Shown one piece after another: positions 37,443 through 48,500 of a stretch of DNA of 64,000 nt. The stretch spans positions 4,753 to 68,752 of the forward strand of contig NC_023142.1 in the NCBI RefSeq assembly GCF_000511385.1, read 5' to 3'. This DNA comes from Phaeobacter gallaeciensis DSM 26640 (GTDB lineage Bacteria; Pseudomonadota; Alphaproteobacteria; Rhodobacterales; Rhodobacteraceae). The translations under genes were made by a program, and so were the position numbers. Numbering within the stretch: position 1 is the first letter of the stretch; each line of letters begins with the position of its first letter. Below the pieces are notes generated by a model. It was not told the DNA's origin. It did not search any database and was given only the letters and a program-made list of their open reading frames with translations.

Positions 37443-39317
37443 ATGTTCAATCTGATCAGTGCGCTGTCACGCAAACAGAAATCTTATATTTTTCTTACCA
37501 TTGATCTGACCCTGATTCCGCTGGCGCTGTTCCTGACCTTTCTGGTGCTGCCACTGCCGGGATCCGCTCTGGCCACGCTGGCAGCGATGCTGCCGGTGCT
37601 GCCTTATGTGCTGGCGCTGGCGGCGGCAGTGGCGCTGTGGCTCGGATTGCCCAAGGTGCAGCTCAATGCCTATGAACGCCATGCGGTCGGGCTGACGGCG
37701 CTGCTGGCCTCAATCACCGCCGGGGCCACGGCGGGGCTGACGCTGCTGTTTGGTCCTGATCTGCCGCCCGGCACCCATGTGGTTTTTGCCACCACCTATT
37801 TTCTCTGCCTGCTGGCCGCCCGCGCGGTGCTCTATCAACTGGTGGTGGCGATTTACCGCCGCGCTCAGCCCCGCTGCCGGGTACTGATCTACGGGGCCGG
37901 TACCACCGGCGCCCAGCTGGCTCAGGCGCTGAAGGCCCATGACGGCATCGATCCTGTTGCCTTTGTGGATGACAATACCTCCTTGCAGGGGGTGACGCTG
38001 GTGGGTTTGCCGGTGTTCCCGCCGGCCCGCATCGCCGAGATCGCCGAGGCCCGCCAGATCAAGCGGGTGTTGCTGGCGATGCCGTCGCAGAGCCAGCCCA
38101 AACAGGCCCAGATCATCCAGCGACTGCAGCGGATGCAGCTGGAGGTGCAGGCGCTGCCCTCCTTTGCCCAGCTCATTGGCGAGGAGGCGCTGGTGGACAA
38201 GCTGACCCCGGTGGCGCCGCAGAATTTCCTGGGCCGCGCCACCCGCGATGTGCCCCTGCAGGAGGCCAGCGGATCTTATCAGGACCGGGTGGTGCTGGTC
38301 TCTGGCGCCGGCGGTTCCATCGGCTCCGAGCTTTGCCGTCAGGTCTTGGCCTGCCAACCACGCAAGCTGGTGCTTTATGAGCTGTCGGAGCTGGCGCTTT
38401 ACACCATTCATCAGGAACTGGAGCAACAGGTCGAAGGCACCGGGATCGAGCTGGTGCCGGTGCTGGGTTCCGTGACCGATCCGCGTCAGGTGCGCATGGT
38501 GCTGGCCCATCACGGGGTCCAGGTGGTGCTGCATGCGGCGGCGTATAAACATGTGCCGCTGGTTGAGGCCAACCCGCTGCCCGGTCTGGCCAACAATGTC
38601 TTTGGCACGCAGACATTGGCCCGGGCCGCCGCGCGCAGCGGCGTGGAGCGGTTTATCCTGATTTCCTCGGACAAGGCGGTGCGCCCGACCAATGTGATGG
38701 GCGCCTCCAAACGCATGGCGGAACTGGTGGTGCAGGATCTCGCCACCCGCAATCCCGGCACCGTTTTCACCATGGTACGCTTTGGCAATGTCCTGGGGTC
38801 TTCGGGCTCCGTGGTGCCGCTGTTTCAGGAACAGATCAGCCGCGGCGGTCCGGTCACTGTCACCGATCCGCGCGTCAAACGCTATTTCATGACCATCCGC
38901 GAGGCGGTGCAGCTGGTGCTGCAGGCCGGCGCCGAGGCGCTTGGGGGGGAGGTCTTCGTACTGGATATGGGCGAGCCGATTTCAATCCTGCAGCTGGCCC
39001 GTCAGGTCATCGAAAGTGCCGGTTATTCCGTGCGGGACGACGATCACCCCGACGGCGATATCGCCATCGATATCATCGGCCTGCGGCCCGGGGAAAAGAT
39101 GCAGGAAGAGCTGACGCTCAGCTCGGATCTGATCACGACCCGCCACCAGAAGATCTTCTGCGCCCGCGAGGCGGTGCTGTCGGAAATCGAGGTCGCAACC
39201 CTGATCCGGGGCCTGCGTCAGGCGGTGGCCGCCGGCGACGAAAGGGTTGCACGGGCTCTGATCAAACGCTGGGTTGAGGGCTACCGCGCCCCGGAAGAGG
39301 GTCGCAAGACCTCCTGA
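37443..39317 (+). CDS. Membrane nucleoside-diphosphate-sugar dehydratase (CapD/PglF/FlaA1-like)
   Basis: 624 residues, the standard length for this family. The N-terminal third has four or so membrane helices (YIFLTIDLTLIPLALFLTFL and others). The first Rossmann domain starts at RVLIYGAGTTGAQLAQAL (about 140). The catalytic SDR domain starts at VVLVSGAGGSIGSELCRQV (about 282), followed by HAAAYKHVPLVEANP, ILISSDKAVRPTNVMGASKR and RFGNVLGSSGSVVPLF. It probably acts as a UDP-GlcNAc 4,6-dehydratase at the membrane. It follows the PglC-type transferase and precedes YjbH. Confidence 0.93.
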   Translation: MFNLISALSRKQKSYIFLTIDLTLIPLALFLTFLVLPLPGSALATLAAMLPVLPYVLALAAAVALWLGLPKVQLNAYERHAVGLTALLASITAGATAGLTLLFGPDLPPGTHVVFATTYFLCLLAARAVLYQLVVAIYRRAQPRCRVLIYGAGTTGAQLAQALKAHDGIDPVAFVDDNTSLQGVTLVGLPVFPPARIAEIAEARQIKRVLLAMPSQSQPKQAQIIQRLQRMQLEVQALPSFAQLIGEEALVDKLTPVAPQNFLGRATRDVPLQEASGSYQDRVVLVSGAGGSIGSELCRQVLACQPRKLVLYELSELALYTIHQELEQQVEGTGIELVPVLGSVTDPRQVRMVLAHHGVQVVLHAAAYKHVPLVEANPLPGLANNVFGTQTLARAAARSGVERFILISSDKAVRPTNVMGASKRMAELVVQDLATRNPGTVFTMVRFGNVLGSSGSVVPLFQEQISRGGPVTVTDPRVKRYFMTIREAVQLVLQAGAEALGGEVFVLDMGEPISILQLARQVIESAGYSVRDDDHPDGDIAIDIIGLRPGEKMQEELTLSSDLITTRHQKIFCAREAVLSEIEVATLIRGLRQAVAAGDERVARALIKRWVEGYRAPEEGRKTS

Positions 39318-39555
39318 ACGCGCCTTGGATCCGCCTTGTTGGCCGGAGCAGGAGGGCTGTGACGAGCCTTGCAGGTGGCACTATAGTTTACGGGTCACAG
39401 GCTGCTCAGCAGCGCGTATCAGACTTGGCCAGATCGTTGATCCGCCTGCGGGTTTTGTGGTCTAACCGGTCCAGCACCAACCGCAGGGGGCAGGGCGGCA
39501 GATCAGCCTTCATTGCTCCGGCATTCCGACCAGACAATAAGGCAGTCCGAAACCC

Positions 39556-41772
39556 GTGTTCCTTGCTCTACGTTCTCTTCGCGCATCGGCGTTTCTGCAC
39601 CTTACCTCTGTGGCGCTGCTCGGCCTTGGGGCCGGGACGGCCCAGGCGCAAGACGCGCTCACCACGCCCAAACCGGAGGCGCCGCGCTTCAAACCACTGC
39701 CGCCACCCAGCCTCAACTTCTACGGCTCTCCAGGTCTCATCGACATGCCAAGTGCGGACATGCTGCCGGACGGGCAGTTCACCAGCACCTATTCCTGGTT
39801 TGGCGGACAGGCCCGCTACAATCTGACCTTTCAGGCCACCCCCTGGCTCAGTGCATCCTTCCGCTACAACGGCATTCAGACCAATGGCGCGCAGATTGGT
39901 GGGTTCAGCACCTATTATGACCGCGGCTTTGACGTGCGGCTGCGGCTCCTGCGCGAGGGGCGCTATCGCCCCGCGGTGACCCTGGGTCTGCAGGATTTTG
40001 CCGGCACCGGGATTTATGCCGGGGAATATATCGTCGCCACCAAAAATTTTGACACCCCGGCGCTCAGCCATCGCGGCGGCGCGGGTCGGCTGAAGCTGAC
40101 TGCAGGTCTGGGCTGGGGGCGTCTGGGATCCAACGGTTCCATCGGCAGTATCTCCGGCACCCGTCCGGGGTTTGTTGCTGGCGATACCGGGGGGGAATTG
40201 TCCTATGATCAGTGGTTCCGCGGCGAGATGGCGCCGTTTGCGGGCATCGAATGGCAGCCCAATGACCGCTGGGGGTTCAAGGCGGAATATTCTTCGGATG
40301 CCTATGTGCTGGAAACCGGCGCCCCGAATGTGTTTGAGCGCAAATCCTCCTTCAACTTTGGCGCCGAATATCAGGCCAGACCGGGGCTGCGGCTGGGGGC
40401 CTATTATCTTTATGGCTCGGAACTGGGCGTCACCGCGCAGATCCAGCTCAATCCCAAACACCCCACCCAGCCCATGCGGGTCAACGCGCCAGTGCCGGTG
40501 GCGCCGCGCAGCAGCTGGGCCACCGAAGAGCGCCATTGGACCCGCGACTGGGCCACAAGCACCCGCGCCAAGACCACCCTACGGGATGCGCTGGCCGAGG
40601 CGTTGCAACAGGACGGGCTGATCCTGGAGGCCCTGACCCTGCCTGCCAATGGCACCGAAGCCGAGCTGCGCTATCGCAATCCGCGCTACCGCGCCCAGAC
40701 TCTGGCCATTGGCCGCAGTGCGCGCGCCATGGCGCGGCTGCTGCCGCCCTCGGTGGAGACGCTGAAAATCGTGCCGATGCGCGACGGGTTGGCGCTGTCA
40801 CAGGTGGTGATCCGGCGCAGCGATCTGGAGGCGCTGGAACATAGCCCCGACGCCACCGAGGCGCTCTGGGCGGTCACCGGCCTGCAGGCCGCCGAACCGC
40901 TGGCTGAAGACGCGCTGGTCTCAGGCGATCTCTACCCGGCATTTTCCACCTCGCTCAGCCCCTATACCGCGCCCTCCTATTTTGACCCTGAGCTGCCGTT
41001 CCGGCTGGATGTGGGTGTGGATCTGAAGGCGTCTTATGCACCAGCCCCCGGCTGGCGCATCGCGGGCACCATCCGCCAGCGCGTCTGGGGCAATGTGAAG
41101 GATGGGCGCGCCTCCAATTCGGTGCTGCCGCATGTGCGCACCGATGCGAGGGAATACGCCCAGTTCGGCACCACGCTGAAGAATCTCTATGTCACGCGCC
41201 AATGGCAGATGGGGCGCGATCTCTATGCCCGCAGCACGGCCGGGCTGTTTGAAAGCATGTATGGCGGCGTCTCGGGCGAGGTGCTGTGGAAACCGGTCTC
41301 CAGCCGTCTGGCACTGGGGGTCGAGGGCAATTACGTGGTGCAGCGCGATTTCGATCAGCGGCTGTCGTTTCGCGATTACAAAACTTTCACCGGCCATGCC
41401 TCCGCCTATTACCAGATGGACAAGGGCTATCATCTGCAGGTGGATGCCGGGCGCTATCTGGCCGGCGATTACGGCGCCACCTTTGCGCTGGACCGTGAAT
41501 TTGCCAATGGCTGGCGGGTGGGCGGATTCTTTACCCTCACCGATGTCTCCTCCGAGGATTTCGGCGAAGGCTCTTTTGACAAGGGCTTCCGCTTCAGCAT
41601 TCCGCTGGACTGGCTGCTGGGCAAACCCAGCCGCAATACATTCGGCATGACCGTGCGCCCGACCCAGCGCGACGGCGGCCAGCGGGTGCATGTGCCCGGT
41701 CGGCTTTATGGACAAATCCGCGAAGCCCATCGCATACAGCTGACCCGACAGCGGGCAAGGATCTGGGAATGA
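39556..41772 (+). CDS. YjbH-domain outer-membrane/periplasmic exopolysaccharide protein
   Basis: 738 residues. It starts with GTG and a signal peptide whose likely cleavage follows GLGAGTAQAQ. The mature protein opens with PSLNFYGSPGLIDMPSADML, the signature of YjbH/GfcD proteins. Beta-rich stretches with alternating aromatic residues (WLSASFRYNGIQTN, VTLGLQDFAGTGIYAGEYIV, GLRLGAYYLYGSEL) suggest an outer-membrane barrel-like organisation. In E. coli the yjbEFGH and gfc operons are needed for EPS or group 4 capsule production. Its stop overlaps the YjbF gene (ATGA). The start lacks a strong ribosome site, so TTG or later starts are possible, but the signal peptide fits. Confidence 0.88.
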   Translation: MFLALRSLRASAFLHLTSVALLGLGAGTAQAQDALTTPKPEAPRFKPLPPPSLNFYGSPGLIDMPSADMLPDGQFTSTYSWFGGQARYNLTFQATPWLSASFRYNGIQTNGAQIGGFSTYYDRGFDVRLRLLREGRYRPAVTLGLQDFAGTGIYAGEYIVATKNFDTPALSHRGGAGRLKLTAGLGWGRLGSNGSIGSISGTRPGFVAGDTGGELSYDQWFRGEMAPFAGIEWQPNDRWGFKAEYSSDAYVLETGAPNVFERKSSFNFGAEYQARPGLRLGAYYLYGSELGVTAQIQLNPKHPTQPMRVNAPVPVAPRSSWATEERHWTRDWATSTRAKTTLRDALAEALQQDGLILEALTLPANGTEAELRYRNPRYRAQTLAIGRSARAMARLLPPSVETLKIVPMRDGLALSQVVIRRSDLEALEHSPDATEALWAVTGLQAAEPLAEDALVSGDLYPAFSTSLSPYTAPSYFDPELPFRLDVGVDLKASYAPAPGWRIAGTIRQRVWGNVKDGRASNSVLPHVRTDAREYAQFGTTLKNLYVTRQWQMGRDLYARSTAGLFESMYGGVSGEVLWKPVSSRLALGVEGNYVVQRDFDQRLSFRDYKTFTGHASAYYQMDKGYHLQVDAGRYLAGDYGATFALDREFANGWRVGGFFTLTDVSSEDFGEGSFDKGFRFSIPLDWLLGKPSRNTFGMTVRPTQRDGGQRVHVPGRLYGQIREAHRIQLTRQRARIWE

Positions 41773-42494
41773 TGACGCCTGTAATCACACGCCTTGCCGG
41801 GCTGCTATCCCTTCTGGGGCTGCTGGTGCTGACCGCCTGTAGCCGCGGGCCGGAAACCGCCCCCTTGCAGGTCGAACTCTTAGGCAATCTCTCCGATCGG
41901 ATCGGCGCCCGGCTGTCCGGGGGCAAGGGCAAACAGGCGGCCCGCCCGCCACTGACCCGCGCCGGGCTGGATGAGATCAAAGACCCCTATATTGAGGTCA
42001 CCATCGAGAAAAACGATGTCTTTGCCTATCTATCACGCCAGCAGCTGCGCCGCGATGACAGCCCCGGCACAGTGGCGGTCTGGCGCACCGAGGACAATAT
42101 CAGCCTGACCCTGCGCAACGGGGTGCTGGTGGCGACGCGCAATCTTGGCAATGATATCCTGTCCAGTTCAGCGCTGGTCGAAGGGGACACAGGTGGCCCT
42201 GTGCGCAGTGGTGCGCGGCGCTATCATATCCGCGGGCTGGACAATGGCGCCTGGCAGCTGGATCTGCTCTGCAGCCGCCGCGATCTTGGCGCCGATCCGG
42301 TGGAGATTGTCGAACTGCGCTACCCCACCCGCCACATTGAGGAACGCTGTCACCCCAGCCAACCGGGACGCGGGGGAGAGATCGTCAATGACTATTGGGT
42401 AGATTCGCGCAGTGGCCGGGTCTGGCAATCACGCCAATGGGCCGGCCCCAATGTCGGCTATCTGCGGATCCGTCAGCTGACCACAGGCGGCTGA
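41769..42494 (+). CDS. YjbF/GfcB-family lipoprotein
   Basis: 241 residues. The signal peptide is LAGLLSLLGLLVLTAC, with a lipobox LTAC for lipid attachment. The mature part has ITRTGxxx-like and DPYIEVTIEKND segments, TEDNISLTLRNGVLVATRNLGNDI and a C-terminal WVDSRSGRVWQSRQW, matching the YjbF group of EPS lipoproteins. It is coupled to YjbH through an ATGA overlap. The usual YjbG/GfcC partner is not found between or around these genes. Confidence 0.85.
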   Translation: MMTPVITRLAGLLSLLGLLVLTACSRGPETAPLQVELLGNLSDRIGARLSGGKGKQAARPPLTRAGLDEIKDPYIEVTIEKNDVFAYLSRQQLRRDDSPGTVAVWRTEDNISLTLRNGVLVATRNLGNDILSSSALVEGDTGGPVRSGARRYHIRGLDNGAWQLDLLCSRRDLGADPVEIVELRYPTRHIEERCHPSQPGRGGEIVNDYWVDSRSGRVWQSRQWAGPNVGYLRIRQLTTGG

Positions 42495-42549
42495 CCCCAG
42501 GTCTGACGCGCTAAAAACAGGCGGTTTGGGACCATATCCGCCCAAATGA

Positions 42550-42597
42550 GCGATATCTCGGCAACGGCAGAAAAAAATTTCCAGCCGCCGGGATATT
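42550..42597. promoter_or_regulatory. Imperfect inverted repeat upstream of the yjbE-like gene
   Basis: GATATCTCGGCAACGGC pairs imperfectly with GCCGCCGGGATAT across an A/T-rich loop (AAAAAAATTT). It lies about 75-125 bp before the start of the small secreted protein and may be an operator or promoter element. Confidence 0.35.
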
Positions 42598-42673
42598 GCT
42601 GCTAAAAGCTGCGTTGAATTCACGAGGCAACTCACTTACTCTCGGCTCAACGGTTTCCAAAGGAGTTTTGGAC

Positions 42674-42880
42674 ATGAACAAGTTCTTCGCAGCATTCGCT
42701 CTGGCCACCCTGGCCGCAACCACCACCGCATCCGCTCAGGATGAAGGCACCCCGACCCTGCTCGGCGGTACTGGCCTTGAGCAAGGCACTCTGATCGCGG
42801 GCGGCGTTGCCGGTGCGGTTGTTCTGGGTGTGATCCTGAACGACGACGACGAATCCAGCAGCACCACCACCACCAACTGA
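42674..42880 (+). CDS. Small secreted YjbE/GfcA-like protein
   Basis: 68 residues. The signal peptide MNKFFAAFALATLAATTTASA is followed by a short mature peptide with QDEGTPTLLGG, a glycine-rich hydrophobic segment (GTLIAGGVAGAVVLGVIL) and an Asp/Ser/Thr tail. Size, gene position after yjbF and composition match the tiny YjbE/GfcA proteins of EPS operons, whose function is poorly known. AAGGAG lies 8 nt before the ATG. It has its own 180-bp upstream region with an inverted repeat and a strong terminator downstream, so it can be expressed separately and probably abundantly. Confidence 0.75.
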   Translation: MNKFFAAFALATLAATTTASAQDEGTPTLLGGTGLEQGTLIAGGVAGAVVLGVILNDDDESSSTTTTN

Positions 42881-42995
42881 TCACTTGTGATCTGACGGGT
42901 GTGGCAGGATCTGACCGTCCCCCGGCGCGCCTGAGCCGGGGCGGATCCCAGATCCCAGGCTGACATCGTTTTAAGACAGACCATCATCTGATGGG

Positions 42996-43024
42996 AAAAG
43001 CGGGCCAATGGCCCGCTTTTTGCG
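42996..43024. terminator. Bidirectional intrinsic terminator
   Basis: A perfect 11-bp stem AAAAGCGGGCC/GGCCCGCTTTT with a 3-nt loop is followed by T on the plus strand and AT-rich sequence on the other. It separates the yjbE-like gene from the convergent amino acid transporter. Confidence 0.92.
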
Positions 43025-43054
43025 TTTGGGTCTCAGGATACAGGAGAGGGCCGG

Positions 43055-43822
43055 TCACCCCACCCGGCGCAGGAAGGCCTTTGTGCGGGGATCCTGTGGC
43101 GCATCAAAGATCTGCGCCGGTGGGCCCTGTTCGACAATGCGTCCGCCTTCCATGAACACCACCCGATCAGCGATTTCGCGGGCAAACTGCATCTCATGGG
43201 TGACGATCAGCATGGTCTGGCGCTCTTCGGCGACCTTATGCATCAGCGCCAGCACCTCACCCACCCATTCGGGATCCAGCGCCGAGGTCGGCTCGTCAAA
43301 CAGCATCAATTCCGCCCCCAGCGCCATCGCGCGGCCAATGCCGACACGCTGCTGCTGGCCGCCGGACAGGCTGGCGGGATAGGCATTGGCCTTATCCGCC
43401 AGACCGGTCTCCGCCAGAATCTCACGGGCGCGGGCCTCAGCCTCAGCGCGGGGACGCTGTTGCACGGTGATCAGCGCCTCCATGATGTTTTCCGCCGCCG
43501 TTTTATTGGCAAACAGCGCATAGTTCTGAAACACAAAGGCGGTGCGCCGGCGCAGGGCCAAGATCTCCGCCTTGCTGGCGCGGGCAGCGTCCACCTCCAG
43601 ATCACCAATGCGGATCCCCCCCGCATCCGGCGCATCCAGAAAATTCAGGCAGCGCAGCAGCGTCGATTTACCGGTGCCCGAGGGGCCGATAATGACAATG
43701 CGCTCTCCTGCCTGAATGGTCAGGTCGATGCCATCCAGCACCACGCTGTCGCCAAAGGTCTTGCGCAGCCCGGTAATGGAAATGGCCGGGCCCTGTGCGA
43801 TGTCTGTCATTGCGTCACTCAT
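43055..43822 (-). CDS. Polar amino acid ABC importer ATPase (GlnQ/HisP type)
   Basis: 255-residue ATPase. Walker [11 protein letters not shown]-loop region [18 protein letters not shown], signature [16 protein letters not shown], Walker [13 protein letters not shown] and H-loop [14 protein letters not shown] are all present and typical of amino acid importers (PAAT family). It is the last gene of a three-gene operon; its start overlaps the permease stop (ATGA). The exact substrate is not predictable. It is the only ordinary uptake system in the window. Confidence 0.94.
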   Translation of the reverse strand: MSDAMTDIAQGPAISITGLRKTFGDSVVLDGIDLTIQAGERIVIIGPSGTGKSTLLRCLNFLDAPDAGGIRIGDLEVDAARASKAEILALRRRTAFVFQNYALFANKTAAENIMEALITVQQRPRAEAEARAREILAETGLADKANAYPASLSGGQQQRVGIGRAMALGAELMLFDEPTSALDPEWVGEVLALMHKVAEERQTMLIVTHEMQFAREIADRVVFMEGGRIVEQGPPAQIFDAPQDPRTKAFLRRVG

Positions 43823-44493
43823 CGGGCATAAGCCTTGTTCAGATGGGTTTCCAAGAGCCGCTGCGCCAGCGACAGCGCCTCCACCAGAATCCAGTAGATC
43901 ACCGCCACCACCAGGAAGGCCTCAAAGTAGAGGAAACTGCCGGCCGCCTCTTTCTGGGTGGCGCCCATCATTTCCGTGACCCCAAGGGTAAATGCCAGCG
44001 AGGTGCCCTTGATCATGTCGATGAAATAATTGACCAGCGTCGGCGCCGCGATCCGGGCCGCCTGCGGCAGCACGATGCGGCGCATCATCTGGCCACGGGT
44101 CATGCCGATCGACTGCGCCGCCTCCCATTGGCTGCGATCCACGCCGAGGATGGCGGCGCGGATACTTTCGGCCATATAGGCGGCAAAATGCAGGGTCAGC
44201 CCCATGATTGCAGCACTGACCCCATTGATCTGGGTCAGCACCGACAACACCTGCGGCAGCCCGTAATAGAACAGGAACAGCTGCACCAGCAGCGGCGTGC
44301 CGCGAAAGAAGCTGATGAACAGCACCACCAGCTGATCCAGCACCGGGATCCGCAGCACCCGCTCCACTGCCAGAAGCGATGCCAGCACCAAGGCCAACGC
44401 CATCGCCACCACCGCCATGAACAGCGTCAGCGGCACATAGCTCAGCAGCACCGGCACCAGACCCAGCATATAGGCGATGTCCAACCCCTGCAT
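43819..44493 (-). CDS. Polar amino acid ABC importer permease
   Basis: 224-residue inner-membrane protein with five or so helices ([62 protein letters not shown]). The conserved EAA-like loop is [23 protein letters not shown], then [28 protein letters not shown], diagnostic of HisM/GlnP-type permeases. A single permease gene implies a homodimer. It lies 8 bp after the binding-protein gene. Confidence 0.94.
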   Translation of the reverse strand: MQGLDIAYMLGLVPVLLSYVPLTLFMAVVAMALALVLASLLAVERVLRIPVLDQLVVLFISFFRGTPLLVQLFLFYYGLPQVLSVLTQINGVSAAIMGLTLHFAAYMAESIRAAILGVDRSQWEAAQSIGMTRGQMMRRIVLPQAARIAAPTLVNYFIDMIKGTSLAFTLGVTEMMGATQKEAAGSFLYFEAFLVVAVIYWILVEALSLAQRLLETHLNKAYAR

Positions 44494-44501
44494 TTACCGG
44501 C

Positions 44502-45278
44502 TCACTTCTCAGCCGGGGCGGAAACCGCCGTGATATCGGTGCCGAACCATTTTTGCGAGATCTCAGCCAGCTTGCCGCTCTCGCGCAGCGTGCTCAGCGC
44601 CGCATCCACGCGGTCGCGCAGCGCCAGACTGTCCGCGTCCTGACGGAAAGGCAGCGCATTCTTGATCTCGGAGAACGGTGCGCCCGCCAACGCCAGCGGC
44701 AGCGGGCTTTCCTGGATCAGCTGGGCCGAGGACACCCGGTCCATCACAAAGGCATCGACCCGCCCCAGTGCTGTATCCTGAGCGATATTGGCCTCATAGG
44801 TTTTGATCTCGATCTTATCGGCCTCTGGCAGCTCCCGCAGCAATTGCTCGAAGTTGGAACCGAGGTTCACCGCCACGGTCTTGCCCGCCAGATCATCCGG
44901 GCCTGCGATGCTGTCCTCATTGCCGCGTTTCACCACCACCTGTGCGCCATCGATGACATAGGGTTGGGTGAAGGCAAATTTGGCGCTGCGCTCCGGGGTG
45001 ATGGTGATCTGATTGGCGATAGTGTCGATGCGGTCGGATTCCAGCGCGCCAATCAGGCCGGAAAACGACATGGTGACAAATTCCACCTCAAGACCGGTTT
45101 CCTCGGCCACGGCGTTCATCACATCCACCTCAAACCCCTGCAGCACGTCCTGACGCACAAAGGTGAAGGGAAAATAGCCACCCGACATGCCCACACGCAG
45201 CGTGTCAGAGGCAAAAGCGGACGATGCGGCAGTCAGGCTCGCAGCGGCGGCCGCGGCCCAGGCAAATGTTTTCATCAT
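44502..45278 (-). CDS. Amino acid ABC importer periplasmic binding protein
   Basis: 258 residues, SBP family 3. The signal peptide MMKTFAWAAAAAASLTAASS-AFA ends before SDTLRVGMSGGYFPFTF. Then GFEVDVMNAVAEETGLEVEF, FSGLIGALESDRIDTIANQITITPERSAKFAFTQPY and DLAGKTVAVNLGSNFEQLL follow the family order. The start at 45278 has AAGGA 9 nt upstream; the frame extends upstream to 45389 without family similarity. It is the first gene of the importer operon. Confidence 0.93.
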   Translation of the reverse strand: MMKTFAWAAAAAASLTAASSAFASDTLRVGMSGGYFPFTFVRQDVLQGFEVDVMNAVAEETGLEVEFVTMSFSGLIGALESDRIDTIANQITITPERSAKFAFTQPYVIDGAQVVVKRGNEDSIAGPDDLAGKTVAVNLGSNFEQLLRELPEADKIEIKTYEANIAQDTALGRVDAFVMDRVSSAQLIQESPLPLALAGAPFSEIKNALPFRQDADSLALRDRVDAALSTLRESGKLAEISQKWFGTDITAVSAPAEK

Positions 45279-45526
45279 GTCAGAGATTCCTTTTCTTTTC
45301 CGCCCCGACCTAATCCCCCTGACACCGGGGACCAAGATGTCGCGGCACTGACCATGGCAAATAAGCCCGCCTGTTCGCAGGCAGGCCACGGGCGGGGGAT
45401 CGGTTCACATGACAGACGCCGTGAGGTGGAAAATTGTTCCCCCCTTAGGTGCATTTTTGCAGATTTGTTCTGATCAGGGCGGATAAATACCGGATCAGCG
45501 GCAGGATGGCCTGTTTTGGGCGCGCC

Positions 45527-48500
45527 TCATTGTGGGGCCGAACCTTGCATGATGCGGGCCATATGCCGGGCCAGATCCTGCACATTGGGCTCCTGCAGGA
45601 TCGACAGATGGGATCCCGGCACCTCGATCAGCTCAAACCCTGCCGCCGCCACCGGCGCCCAGCCCAGCCCCTGACGCAGCCCCTCAGGACTGTCAAAGAG
45701 ATCATCACCGGCCCGGAACACGGTCAGCGGTGTGGCCAGCGGTTCCGGCGTGTAGCGTTCCACCGATTGCTGGTTGGCCGCGATCAGCGCCTCGATCGAC
45801 AGCGAGCCACCACCGCCGGTCCATTCCAGCCGTCGCCGTTCAAAGGAATTGCGCAGGGTCTCAATCCGGTGGCGGGCCACATGGCCCAGATAGGCCGGCC
45901 CCATGCGCCGGAGCAGCCCCAGATGGGCGCCCAGTCTGGCCCGCCCCTGCACCCGGCTGCGCCCGGCCGGGCCTTCGGCATCAAACAGCGCCAGCAAGCC
46001 CAATTCACGCCCCGCCGCCAGCAGCTGACGGGCCAGCTCAAAGGCAAAATAACTGCCCAGGGACACTGCCGCCAGATGCACCACCCCGGTTGGGTAATGG
46101 GTCTGGATTTCCTCCAGATACAGTTTTGCGGTGGCGCGCACCCCGGTGGGGGTGCTGCTGTCCAACAGGCCGATGCTCAGCCCATAAACGGGCTGCTCGG
46201 GACCAAGCGCGGCCGCCAGCGGGCGATAGAATTCCTCGTTGCGACCCAGCACATGAACTCCAAACAGCGGCGCGCGCGCCATGCCATCCTGAATGATCAC
46301 CAGATGATCGGGCAGGGTGTGGCCCTCCGGTGTTTCCGGGCTGTCACCGCCCCCATCTCCCGGGCTCAGCGCTTCCGTCAATGCCGCCGCCAGTGCCCGC
46401 GGGCTGGGGGTCAGATGCAGCGCCGCCAGGCTCAGCCGTCGGCCCAGTTCCGCCTCGATCCGGCCAATCAGCCGCATCGCCAGCAGCGAGTGGCCACCGC
46501 GATCATAGAAACTGTCATCCACGCCCAGATCAGGCTGGCCCAGCAGATCCGCCATCATCGCCATCAGCTGCTGCGCCAGCGGCGAGGGCGGGGCACTGGT
46601 GTCAACCGCCGCGCCGCCGTTGCGGCGCAGGCGCAGACCGCTTGATGCCTGTGTCGGCGCGGGCAGGGCGGCCATGTCGATCTTGCCCCCGGCGGTGCGG
46701 GGAAACGCCGCCACCGGCACCAGCGCCGGGCGCATATGGGCGGGTAGATCGCGCTGCACCACCTGCTGCAGCGCCGTCAGATCCGGACGGGTATCGCCAG
46801 CCCTTTCTTCCGTGCCAGCCGCCCGAATGCCCCGCACCCAACAACAGAGCTGCGCCCCGGGGCTGTCCTTGCCATGCACCGCCGCCAGCGCCTGCAGCTC
46901 CGGATAGGCGCGCTCCAGCACCTGCTCCACATGGCGCAGATCAATGCGAAATCCGCGCAGTTTCACCTGCCGGTCCTGCCGCCCGAGAAAGGCCAGCGTG
47001 CCATCCCCGCGCCAGGCCGCGCGATCACCGGTGCGATAGATCCGGGCGGCGGGGCAGCTGGCGTGGTGCCCCCCGCCCGTATTCTGCGGCGCAAAGGGAT
47101 CGGGCCGAAACGCCTTGGCGGTGTCCTCCGGGCGGCCGATATAGCCATCGCTCACCGCCGGGCCGCCGATCCACAGATCCCCCGCGACCCCCGCCGGGGC
47201 GAGACTGCCATCCGCCGCCAGCACATAGGCGCGCGCATGGGCGGTGGGGCGGCCGATGGGGACATCCTCGGTTGCCACCACAGACCCGCCCTGATCCAGA
47301 CCCGGATCATGCAGCGTACAGGTGATGGTGGTTTCCGTCGGCCCATAGCCATTGAGCCAGCGCACCCCCGGCACCAGCTGCTGCCAGCGCGCCAGGGACT
47401 GCGGGTTGACCTGTTCACCGCCGACAATCACCAGCCGCACCGAGGGCGGCAGACGACGACCACTGTCGGCCATCACATCACAGAGCACATGCCAGAAGGC
47501 GGTCGGCAGATTGAGCACGGTCAGCTCCAGCGCCGCCACCCGGTCCAGAAACAGCCCCGGTGCCCCGATCATATCCGGCGCACGCAGCACCACGCAGGCG
47601 CCGGCCAGAAGGCTCGGCAGCACCTCCTCAATGGCGACATCAAAGGACAGGCTGGCAAATTGCAGCATCCGGTCATTGCTCTGCAGCTCAAAGGCGGCGG
47701 TGATGGCGCTGGCATGGGCCAGCAGCGCCCGCATTGGCACCCGCACCCCCTTGGGCTTGCCGGTGGACCCGGAGGTATAGATCACATAGGCCAGCCGCCC
47801 CGGATCCGGGGCTGGCCGCAGCGGCCTGTCCGGCTGTTCCGATAGCTCAGATCCCGCATCAGGGGCCACCCAGACCAACCCCTCCGGGGTCAGGGCCGCA
47901 TCGTGCCTATGCGCAGACTGGCCTTTATTAGAGCCAGTATCAGGCCCTGATACCGTGCCATAGTCCGGCCCGCCAATGCCCAGCCTGGTGCCGCTGTCCT
48001 TGAGCATATGGGCAATCACTGCAGCCGGATAGGTCGGATCCACCGGCAGGAAGGCCGCGCCGACCTTCAGCACCGCCAGCATCGCAATGATGAACTCCGG
48101 GCTGCGCGGCAGGCAGATGGCAATGACATCCCCGGCCGCGGCCCCCTGCGCCTGCAAGGCTACCGCCAGATGATCCGCCCGGGCCTGTAGATCCGCATGG
48201 CTCAGCACCGCACCGTCGGGGGCCATCTGCAGCGCAGGGGCATCGGGCATCCGCGCCGCCGTGGCCTCCAGCCGGGTTGCCATGCAGGGCGGGGCCGCCG
48301 CCATCTCCCGCGCCAACATCTGCGCCAGCGCCGGATCCGGGCGGCCCTGTTGTAACAGCTGGGTCGCCTCGGCCTCCGGCAACATTTCCAGATCGCGCAG
48401 CGCCATATCCGCAGGTGCTGTGGCCAGGCTCTGCAGCAGCTGACACAGATGATCCAGCATGTGCGCCACCTGTGGCCCCGGCAGCACCTCGGGATCATAT

